A stretch of DNA of 32,264 bases. Origin: JAKJEP01 sp964580995 (GTDB lineage Bacteria > Planctomycetota > Phycisphaerae > Sedimentisphaerales > SM23-30). The DNA is taken from contig CAZOMV010000067.1 in NCBI GenBank assembly GCA_964580995.1, positions 1-32,264 of the forward strand, given 5' to 3'. Each line of letters starts with the position of its first letter. The first letter of the stretch is position 1. Shown here piece after piece: positions 1 to 10,400 of the stretch. The translations under genes were made by a program, and so were the position numbers. The notes below the pieces were generated by a model that made no database searches, had not been told where the DNA came from, and was given only the letters and a program-made list of their open reading frames with translations.

Positions 1-1
1 C

Positions 2-124
2 GTCGGAACAGGAGTTGGATTTGCGGAAAAGGAATGGGATTGGAAGGAATTGGAGAGGAAGAGGATGTGGATAAGAAAAGGAGATAGAGAAAGGAGAGAA
101 TTCCTATCAGTAGCAGAGAGCTAG
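2..124 (+). other. possible 3' end of a gene cut by the window edge
   Basis: One frame is open from the left edge to a TAG at 122-124 and would give about 40 residues, rich in Glu, Lys, Arg and Trp. The stretch is strongly purine-rich on the plus strand, which lengthens open frames by chance. I do not recognise the sequence. It may be the tail of a real protein or low-complexity noncoding DNA. Confidence 0.2.
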
Positions 125-408
125 CGCTAAGAAAATCCTGACTGGATTATAGGCCTTTTCAGGTATTTCAGGTTTTCCACCTGGGAAAAGACCGTTTTCA
201 TTAAAAGCGTTTTAGAATGGGATTTCTCAAAGGGTTGTGGTTTTCCGGAGCACGCATTTGAGTAGGTATTTGCCTGCGTAGGGAAAGTAACCGTTTTGAG
301 GGATCATTCTATTCGCTTTCGTCCTTATATAGATTTTATACTTTATAAATTTTGTGGTTCTAGGCGGATTACCGTAAAGTTTAAGTAGTCCTGAAATTTC
401 ACATTTGG
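125..408. other. AT-rich leader region before the recombinase
   Basis: No convincing ORF is seen here. AT-rich segments around 325-350 (tatatagatttta, tactttataaa) could hold a -10 element for the plus-strand recombinase, but no well-spaced -35 can be matched. No good ribosome binding site precedes the ATG at 409. Confidence 0.3.
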
Positions 409-1122
409 ATGGAAGAATCATTTAAAAAAAGAATAATCACTCCCTCGAAATATGAGCGGTTTGGAGAAGTGATAAGGCATCTGGAGGTCGCGGAACTGCA
501 GTTATTCTTCGACGGGATTGACCATTATACCCACAAATTGATGTTCGAAGTCATCTATGAACTGGGCTGCCGGGTGGGAGAGTTCGTGAGGATTCAGGTC
601 AAACATCTGAACTTCAGCCGCAGTACCGTGTATTTCCCGGCAGAAAATACCAAGACCCATCATGCCCGTAGCAGCTTTTTACCTCCGGGACTCATGAATG
701 AACTGCGGAGTATGCTCAAGCAAAAAGGGATTATCAGCAAGCGCAGCAACCAGATTCAAAAAGCGGAAGCCTACCTATTTCATCCGGGAAGACGCTGGAA
801 TCAGCATTACAGTGAAAATCGGATCCGCCAGATCTTTCAGCATTATATTCACAAGGCAGGCCTGCACCAGATATATGGCCAGGACCGCAAAGGCAGAAAT
901 CTCAATATGTTCACGGTTCATAGTCTGCGTCATTCTCATCTTTACCATAATGTTGTGGACCGTGGAGTTCCTTTACCTATCGCCCAGAAGCAGGTGGGCC
1001 ACGTCAGCCTGAAGACCACCAGTGTTTACTTACAGCCCTCGACGGAGAAGATGGCCCAGGCTTATAGGAAGGCACGGCAGGATAAAAATGAGAATTGGAA
1101 ACCGTTGTACGATGAAAGATAA
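409..1122 (+). CDS. tyrosine recombinase / site-specific integrase (short form)
   Basis: This protein should cut and rejoin DNA at specific sites through a covalent 3'-phosphotyrosine intermediate. The full catalytic set is visible in 237 residues: Arg55 (GCRVGE), Lys82 (ENTKTHHAR), His171 and Arg174 (HSLRHSH), His198 (GHVSLKTT) and the nucleophile Tyr207 (SVYLQ). The N-terminal SAM-like core-binding domain of phage integrases and XerC/D is mostly missing: only about 30 residues precede the catalytic domain, against about 100 in typical members. It could therefore be a naturally compact recombinase or an N-terminally shortened one. It stands alone on the plus strand and converges on the 3' end of the giant Rhs gene. 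It may be the integrase of an element or a recombinase that shuffles the adjacent locus. The family call is firm and the role is inferred. Confidence 0.9.
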   Translation: MEESFKKRIITPSKYERFGEVIRHLEVAELQLFFDGIDHYTHKLMFEVIYELGCRVGEFVRIQVKHLNFSRSTVYFPAENTKTHHARSSFLPPGLMNELRSMLKQKGIISKRSNQIQKAEAYLFHPGRRWNQHYSENRIRQIFQHYIHKAGLHQIYGQDRKGRNLNMFTVHSLRHSHLYHNVVDRGVPLPIAQKQVGHVSLKTTSVYLQPSTEKMAQAYRKARQDKNENWKPLYDER

Positions 1123-1220
1123 TGGATACTCCGATGACATACTCATCTCATCGCTATGGGTGATCCGTATCTTTCGATAATCTTCCACCATAAGCATACC
1201 TTTCTCTCCGTATCATTGTT

Positions 1221-1246
1221 ATTGTTATCCAATACTCGATAACAAT
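1221..1246. repeat. inverted repeat, 9-bp arms, 8-nt loop
   Basis: ATTGTTATC at 1221-1229 is perfectly complemented by GATAACAAT at 1238-1246. It lies about 100 nt past the recombinase stop codon. It has no following T-run, so it is more like an operator or a recombinase-related site than an intrinsic terminator. Function unknown. Confidence 0.55.
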
Positions 1247-1366
1247 TTACGAAGATTACTACGGTGGGCCCCATTTGCATGCCGATTTCCAAAAGAGGAA
1301 GACCCTCCAGATAATACTTGCGAGAAATAAAAAAAATGAGTTAGATAAAGGAAAACCGTACTGGCT

Positions 1367-1462
1367 GGTTTTGAACGCGCCCATAGTGGTGGGTTTTAAC
1401 GCGCCCGATGACAGTGTCTTCACGAAAAGTGCGGAAGAACCGGTTTAACGTGCCCGATGACA
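1367..1462 (+). repeat. three degenerate direct repeats of about 16-22 bp
   Basis: Copies begin with GGTTTT(G)AACGCGCCC at 1367-1382, again at 1392-1413 and, with one T fewer and one substitution, at 1442-1462. The last two continue with GATGACA. Spacing is 25 and 50 bp. They lie between the recombinase gene and the toxin-like end of the Rhs gene and could be decayed recombination sites. They do not fit the attC layout. Confidence 0.5.
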
Positions 1463-1498
1463 TCCATTGCTTCTATATACTACTTCTATTATTATAAA

Positions 1499-4400
1499 TC
1501 ACCACCATTTATATGCAGCATATATAATATCATTCCAATCACTACTTTTATAACCCCTATGAACGCCGACCCCACCCCTTCCACGACTTTTATCGCTATC
1601 TGGATTCTTTTCTACATATACCCACCAATAGCCAACAGGATAATTATCATCCTTACCTTCTGCCACAACGACTGCCACATGGCCATGAGTTGTATTTGTT
1701 AAAAAAGCAGAGTGAACACCTGCAATTACAAAATATCCCTTATTGGCATACTCAATAGCTAAATCTTCATTATGACCAAGATATTCGCCAAACAACATAC
1801 CATGTAATAATATGGTATCTGCATTTTTGTTGTCAAAATAATGTATCCCCAAAGTATTGGAAACATCTCGGATCAAGAAATTACAAGCCCTGTAAGGGTG
1901 TTTTGGTTGCGGTCCAGCTTGCCAGCAGTTTTTAGTATTTATCATAACCTTCAGTGCTCTTACTCGTCTATTAATCAATTCGGGTGAAAAACCTTCACTT
2001 GCAGATGACGTAGTCGCCAAGACAGATATTATACTAATAGAAATAGAAACCTCACCGATGGAAAAGTTTCCTGAAGGATCTATATTAGCTATAGGATTTG
2101 CATTCCCGTAAATATACTTATTTAAAGATATTGGTGAATTTACTGAACCTTCTAATGTATCCATCCCATAGAATCGCCCAACAGATAGATTCATATATCT
2201 TGCCCGCAGGTAGTCGAGTCCAAGGTTGAAGTCTCTTTGCTCACCGGCGAAGAGATAGGAATTGGGAGTACTGCCGGTCTGGCTGATTAGCTGACCATAA
2301 GCATCGTAGATATAACTGGCGGTTGTCTGGCCAGACAAATCCGTCAGGACACAGGTGCTGCCAAGGCCATCGACATGATGGAAATAACGTGCCAAACCCC
2401 GTTTCTGGCTGATCAGGTCAAGGCCGTGGACATAGGAAGCCTTGATAGTATGACTGGGGGTATATTCCTCCAGTACCTGCTGATAGGGATGGCTGGCATC
2501 AATCAGATAACGAATCTCCTCGCCATTCACTGTCGAGGAAACACGGATACCATCGGCATCGTACTGGTAGTCAATTTGTTTCGTGCCAGTGCTGTCGGTC
2601 ACATCAGCGGCAACCAGTCTGTTTTCCGTATTCCAGGCATAATAGGCAGAGTCTGTTGGGCGTGCCACACGGGAAAGGGTATTGCCATTGTTGTCATAGG
2701 TGTAGGTTGTAGTCTGACTGTTCAGCGTTTCCGACAGGAGACGGTCATTTTGATCATACACATAGGTGGTTATTCCCTCGGTGGAGTCATTGCGGCTGAG
2801 GCGGTTGCCCACCGGATCCAAGGTATAAACGACGAGGCGATTGCCGTTGACCGTATCCGTAATCGATTCACTTTGCAGGCGTCCCAAGGCATCATAAACG
2901 TAGTCCACCCGACGGCCGGTGTCTTCCATGACCGCAATACGATTGCCGATCGGATCGAGGGTGTATTGGTAACTATTGATAATCTCTCCCAAAGAGCGGT
3001 TTTCCAGATATACTAAACGATTGACCGTATTATAGCTGCGGGTCTCTAAGGTGCCGTTGGGCAGATCGGTACGACTCAGATTACCGACGCCATTATAGGT
3101 ATATTCCGTCAGACCACCCTCGGGATCGGTTACGGTTTCCTGACGGTTCAGGGCATCAAAGGTATAGAGGATCATACCGCTGGGGGCGGTAACCGAGGTG
3201 CGGTTGCCGGCCAGGTCGTAGGTATATTGGATCATGGTACCATCCGGGTCGGTTCGGGAAATCAGCCGATTCTGGGTATCGTAGGTGAAGAAGGTTACCC
3301 CACGGTCATCCGTTATTGTTTCCCGTTGGCCCAAGAGGGTATAGGTAAAGGAAGTTGCCGAGCCATCGGGGAAGTATTTGGCGATGAGTTGATTGCGGGC
3401 ATCATAAATGTAGGTAATCGTAGCACCATTGAAATCGGTGGTGCTGATGACATTCCCGGCGGCATCATAGGTAGAGATGGAGCGCTGGCCGAGCGGTAGG
3501 ATGGTGGCCACCCGGCGACCCAGGACATCATATTCGAAGCAGGTGGTGTGGCCGTTGGCATCCGTCTGGGTAATCTGATTCCCGGACTCATCGTAGCTAT
3601 ATTCGGTTTGTTGGCCTAAAGCATCGACTACCGCGGTGAGCCGACCGAGGGCGTCGTATTCATATTCCGTGGTAATACCCAGTTGATTGGTCTGGGCAAT
3701 AGCCCGGCCCAGAGAATCGTAGGTGGTGGAAGTACCGGACCCATCGGCAAAGATGGTTTTAACCACTCGACCCAGGGCATCATACTCAAAATCGGTAGTG
3801 TGGCCAAGGGCATCGGTCTGAGTAACACTTCTTCCGGCCGCATCATAAGCCGTGGTGGTTTCCTGATCGAGAGCATTACGAACCATAATCTGACGGCCGG
3901 CGGCATCATACTCGAATTCGGTCCGGTTACCACGCTGGTCGATTTGAGCGATCGTCTGACCGGAAATGTCATATTCAGTACGGGTACGCGGATTATCCGA
4001 AAGGTCATCGGGAGATTCATCCGGCAGAATAGTCTCGATGATTCGACCGGCCACATCATAGACGGATTTTGTCCGACGGTCCAGGGCATCAATCTGGGCA
4101 ACAGTACGGCCGGCAGCATCGTATTCGGTTTGTGTGTACGGATTATCGGTATTATCTGCGGGTGTCGCATCCGGGAGAATGGTTTCAATCAGCAGCCCAC
4201 GCTCGTCATAGACATATTCCGTACGGCGACCCAAAGCATCGATGGTAGCAGACATTTTACCGACCGCATTGTATTCGGTATGTCGGACATTGCCTGCCGC
4301 ATCTGTGGTGGCGATAACCCGGCCATTGGTGTCATAGGTGCTGGTGGTAGTTCGGGTTTGTGGGCCGGAAGTTGTGGTGACAGTTGTCGTCTGAGTTAGT

Positions 4401-7400
4401 TGATTGCCATTGCTGTCATAAGTGTAGGTAGTGATATGGCCGAGGGCATCGGTCTGACGAATCAATCTACCGGCGGAATCATATTCATATTGGGAACTAT
4501 TCCCCATAGCATCTTTGACGGATGTCTGGTTGCCTGCGGCGTCATTGGTATAGGTTGTTTTATTACCCGCTGCATCGGTTGTGGAAATGAGGTTTCCTTT
4601 ACCATCATACGCATGGATGGTACTGTTACCCAGCGGGTCGATCGTCGTCAAAAGACGATTAAAGGAACCATACGTATAGCGCGTGGTATTACCCAGCGGA
4701 TCGGTAACCGTTAAGGGATTGCCATTGTTATCACGAGTGTAGGTGGTGGTATGCCCCAACGGATCGGTTTCCGTAAGCAGATAGTTCTTAAAATCGTAGG
4801 TTCGAGTGGTTGTACCGCCCAGGGCATCCACTTCGGTGGTGACATTGCCGCGCTCGTCATAGACATAGATTTTGGTGTTGCCGAGGGTATCGGTAACGGT
4901 TTCCGTGAAATTAGCGGGGTCGTGGTCGAGTGCCACGGTTTTGCCGTTGACATCCACCATCGCTATGAGACGACCTTGGTCATCATATTCGGTACGTATG
5001 CCCGTACGGCCCAGCGGATCGATAATCTGGTCCAGATAATGGGCTGGATCATCCCGATAGACAAATTGGGTCACATTACCTTGCCGGTCGGTAACACTTA
5101 CCAGGTCCCCTTTGTCATTGTAATCATATGCCACCCGATTGCCTGACGGGTCGAGAACAGCGGTAATGCGACCATTAATATCGCGTTCCAATTGGACTTT
5201 CGGGCCGGCGGAACTAATAACGGCATCTTCCGTAAAGGTAAGACTATTGCCATTGGTATCACTTACCAGTTGCAGGTCGCCGGTTAATCCATCGATCCGG
5301 TAGCTGATTCCTTCGGCGGTAGTTAAGGTATATATCCCATCGCTTAGCTCGGTATCCGCCGGATTATAGGCCCAGGCCCCATAGAAATAAAACTCACCGG
5401 TATCCTCCACATACTGCAAGTAGACATCCTGAACCGTTAATTGACTGGTAACACCGGGATCGGGAGTAAACGCCGGGTGCCAGGTACCAAGAATGCTCTC
5501 TGCTATACCACGCGGCGGTTCCGGGATAAAGGTAAAGCCCTGACGGCGGCCATCCGGTGTGGTCACATAGACCTTGGCCCCATAGTAAAAGGCGTTGAAA
5601 TAGCCAAATTCTTCCTCATAGCCGGTTTTGGGCAGACTGGTACGAAGGTCGGTGTCTTTCAACTCCAGCCGCCAGCCGAAGCCAAGATCCTGCCGGGTCC
5701 GGGCATTCAGGGAGTCGTACGTCCGAGTTACCGTAATCGGTATTCCGGACACCGGAATGGACAGGTCGGTAAAGGATAAGGTGAAATTACCAAGTTTGAG
5801 AGTACCTTGTACACCGACTTCAATCATGGTATACGAGGTGTTCCCCGCCGCATCCACCGCGGTCAGCTTGATTACATAGGTATCATTGGCAAGAATAGTC
5901 GGGTCAAAAGAACCAAGTATCCCATTGGTAACAGTGGAGGTACCGTGGAATATCTCGGTATAAGATTCATCATCGGCACGAGCTACACTCAGCGTGTAAT
6001 ACAGCAGATTATCATCCTCCACCGTTCCCACGATGTCGGTGATGTTGGTAATGATAGTATCATATTCCGGTGAGGTGATTTCCACATGCGGAGAATTGGG
6101 ATCCGGGTTGGTATCAATCACGTACAGCATGACACTACCTGTGCTGACGTTGCCGGCGGCATCCGAGGCGGCGATGACAATCTCAAATTCACCCACGGCG
6201 GCGGCCGTCAGAGTCGCCTGTCCGGCGGCATTGAGGGTCACGGGCGAACCGGCCAGAGTGACGAGCATGGAGTTAACACCCACATTGTCCGTAGCCCACG
6301 CGGTCAGGGTATAGCTGGAACCCAACGGAACCGGATTATCACTTAAAACCAGGCTGATAGTCGGTTTCTTGGTATCTTGAATAGCGGTAATAACCGATAA
6401 ACTAAAAGTCTGTTCCGCAATCAGACCATACGAATCCATTGCCTGAATGGCAATATTGTGTGTGCCAACATGGACCATCTCCGGCGTCCAGCGGATGCGG
6501 CCATATTCGTCGATAGTCATCCCCTGTGGATAAGTAGATAATGAATAGGTGAGCGGGTCATGATCCGGGTCATGAGCGATTACGTCATAACTCCAGATTA
6601 GCCCCACGGTAGCAGGACCCTGCGGAACCGAGGTTATGACAGGGAAATTGCTGCTATTGACAACCAAAATCGAATAGCTCTGAAACGCAGTGTTTCCAAA
6701 CGTATCTTCGGCAGCAATTTTAACAAAATTCTCTCCCACCTGAGATACCGCCGGCTTCCATTGAATAAGACCGGTTACCGGATCAACGGTCATGCCCGCC
6801 GGGGCGATTTCGAGCGAATACGTAATGGTATCCGAGTCGGGATCCACGGCCTGGACCTGGTATTCATATATCGTCTCTGCGACAACATAGCCCTTTGGAG
6901 TCGATGTAATCTCAGGCTGATAGTTGGGTATTCCCGTATATACCGCAATACTATAGGACTGCTGAGCATATCCACCTTTGCCATCGTCCGCTCGGATCAC
7001 GATGGCTTGTTCATCAGCCTGATCACTACTTGGAGTCCACTGGACAAGCCCGGTGGAAGAATCCATTGTCATACCACTTGGTGATGTGACGAGTGAAAAC
7101 AGAAGAGTATCCCCCTCTATATCGGTGGCGACCACCGTATAGGTATAGGGATAATCCAAAAATGCTTCAGTGGACGGATAGGAGGTAATGTTGGGCGGCG
7201 TATTGACCGAATTTACATTAATCAAGTAAGTCTGAGTCGCCCACGCCCCCAGCCCATCGATTACCCGTAAAACAACCTGATTGCTGCCGGTTTGACTGGC
7301 GGTAGGAGTCCATCTGATGCTTCCCTGACGAGCATCCACAGACATGCCGGTGGGAGCGGTATCCAGGCTCCAGTACAAAGGATCATTATCACTGTCAACG

Positions 7401-10400
7401 GCCTGGGCATCATAAATATAGTTTTGACCAAGAGCGACAGTAAACACAGGTTGTGAAACTATTGAAGGAGAATTATTCACGATACGAGAAACGACATTTA
7501 CCGTAAACTCCTGATAAGCCAAGCCTCCGCGGCCATCCTCAACATGAATCCTAACCGTATTGAAACCAAACTGTTGTATGCCCGCTATCCACTGCACAAA
7601 CCCCTCTGAATCGACGGTCATTCCGGCGGGAGCTGTCTGAAGACTGTAAGTCAAGGAATCACCGTTGCTATCGGTTGCTTCAACTTGGTAAAGATAGGAC
7701 TCATTGGCAGCAATGATAAAACGAGGGGTAGAGGTAATCGCAGGAGGTTCGTTTTGAGATGTACCCGCGACGGATACATCAAATGACTGCACTGCCTGTC
7801 CGCCCTTGCCATCATTTACCGTAATATTAACCGGATGTATTCCAATTTGTGTTCCATCAGGTATCCAGCTAATCCGACCAACGGTCTGGTCGATGGTCAT
7901 TCCAGTCGGCGCTTGGATTAAGTCATAAGATAGCAAATCCTCCTCGGCATCCTGAGCCAGTACGGCATAGAGATAGGGTATATTAACCGCGGCCATTCTC
8001 AACGGTTCAGAAGTAATTAAAGGGGCTGAATTGGCGCTATTGACTTGGATCTGGAAACCTTGCAGGTCAATCCCACCCTGACCGTCGCTGACACGCAAGA
8101 CGATATCGTGTATGCCTATTTGAGCCACTTTGGGCATCCAGGTTACGATACCCTTTGCCGGATCAATGGCCATACCATCCGGTCTTCCAGCCGGTATATC
8201 ATAAGACAGGGTGTCGCCATCGGGATCCCATGCGACGGTATTATAGCGGTAAAATTGCCCCACCATTGCCGTGGTCATTGGTGTGGTTGTAAAGTATGGC
8301 GATCTATTCGCGACTGGCTCCCCGTTAAAATTGGGATGATAGATATTATCTTCTTCATTGCACTCACTTACCGTGCCTCTGCCGGTACCATCGTCATCGG
8401 CCCAGACCCAGAGATTATCTATATCGATAAAAGGTAATGTAATGGAAACATCCTCAAAATGGCCGGGTTCGATCTTGCCTGTTGTGCTTATTGTGCCTAT
8501 ACATAAACCACCCTGATTAGGATCGCCTGTATAAAACGAAACAGGAATGCCTGCGGGAGCTAATAACACGCCGTTATTGCCTATCCGAACCGTAAAGGTA
8601 CTATTCTCTCCTGTAATTGCATAACGGACATAGCGAGGGGTTAGGTTGGGCGCATCATGGACCTCGTATTCAAGATCATCTACGGCGATGTGTGACCCAT
8701 AGCCGCCAGGGAAAACTGTGTATCCTCCGGAGGCGGTGAACACGAGCCGGTCCACCGGCTGGTTGTATGGTGCGGCGCCCATGGTCACCAGCAGGGGCGC
8801 GTACGGGGTTGGAGCAAATGAAGCGGTGTACTTGACATTCCCTTGTAGCGACCCCTGGATCGTCGCCGACAATCCGACGCACCACCCCGAGGTGATCGAG
8901 AATGACTTTAGTACGATGGGGTTTGGACTCGTTATCTCCGCCGGTTGGTCGTCTTCAAAATTAAAGGCAATATATTCTCCTGATGTGTTGGCATTTTTGT
9001 ACCCGCTGTCGTTGGGATAGCTGACCGTGTTAAGAGCCCAGAAGTTCTGCCAGTTCAGCCCCTTGTAACCGTTCGGGATCTGGGTGTATTCACCGGTCAC
9101 ATCCTCGAACATGATCTTCTCAGCAAAAAGACAACCATCATTACTGCTCCGAGCGATATTATTACTTTCATCGATCTCATAAATAACATCTGTACTATCG
9201 ACGATTCCATAGACAAAATTGCCCGGGAACAAGACCGTTCGATTGGCCGTTGCGGTGACGGTAATACTCTGGCCTGCCAGTAAAGGTTCTGAAACCATGG
9301 TGTTCGCCAGGATACTATCTGTGATCTGATCAAAGAGGCCATCATAGTTTCGATCTTCAAAGAAAAGAACCTCGAAAGGCGCGGTTATGTCTTCGGGCCC
9401 AGAATTCGATACCTCGGCGGTAATTATACCCGTTGTTTCTAATGTCTGCTGATTAGAAGTCAAACCATCACTATCTACCTCTGCTATTGTTAAATCAAAT
9501 GGGGCGTCTTCCGACGCAGTAGCAGTAATCGTAAAGCTTTGATGTGCCACGCCGCCGCGACCGTCAGAGACCTCGACCTCAATATCGTTAATTCGCGATT
9601 GTATTTCATACGCGCCCACATCAACGATAGGCCAATTTCCATTGTCGTTGTTATTTATTTTGGGATCTTCCACAAATCTTTCCCACAAAGCCATATCAAG
9701 TGGAGACAGTTCATTTTTATCCCCATCGCCATCCAAATCCATTGAGTCAGAAAGAACGGCAAGATTGTTTCCCCCATCAATACAGGGGGAATCAATGGTA
9801 AGATGAAGATTACCGAAATAATCAGAGCCAACCCCCCAGCCATCTCCTCCGTCATTTGGCATACTACAAAATTGCGGATCGATGTCGATGTTGTTCGATC
9901 CCGTGCCTGTCCAACCCCCTTTTATGTCGCTATAATCTACCTCGATATCTGAATTATCATTATTCCAGAGTTCGCCATCCGCGTCCCATAGGATGCAATT
10001 ATTTATTCGAACATAACTTGGCCTTCCAAGGTAATCACAAGACACCGCATTGCCTTCTTGAGCACTATTGAATACCATTGTCGAATTGTTCACTACTACA
10101 TGGCTCACCTGTACTCCTATTGCGCCCCCTGAATAGTTGGAAGAATTGCCAATAAAAAGACAGTTGCCTATTTCAACTCTGCTGGCAGCCATCACTACAG
10201 CTCCACCAGTAGCACCCGGAGTGGGATACGAAGAAGAGTTTCCGGTAAACTCACAATTAATCAATCGTGATGGTATAGTGCACAAATTCACGGGATCCGT
10301 AGGCTGTGACCCTGGACTAGCAAAATTAGAAGAAAGGTTTACTCCACCTCCCTGACTTGCAGAGTTGTACCTAAACTTTGTGTTTACGACCTCGAGGACA

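Larger units (their letters stand above)
1123..1498. other. gene-free convergent intergenic region
   Basis: The 376 bases between the recombinase stop and the Rhs stop contain no recognisable gene on either strand. They hold a 9-bp inverted repeat at 1221-1246 and three degenerate direct repeats at 1367-1462. No T-run-backed terminator is visible for either convergent gene. No immunity-protein ORF for the Rhs tip is found here. Confidence 0.6.

Noticed and set aside
1367..1462. Repeats as integron attC sites
   Set aside because: There are no paired R and L boxes with the required GTTRRRY/RYYYAAC layout and no cassette ORFs, and the recombinase lacks an integron-integrase signature that I can see.
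3683..4399. Long plus-strand open frame inside the Rhs region
   Set aside because: It is antisense to the YD repeats; its Gly/Ile-rich periodic translation mirrors the repeat code. The same applies to the other long plus-strand frames between 2375 and 6346.
2500..5200. Regular period near 60-63 bp resembling a CRISPR-like or satellite array
   Set aside because: The units are not identical at DNA level, there are no spacers, and the period is that of YD-repeat codons in one open frame.
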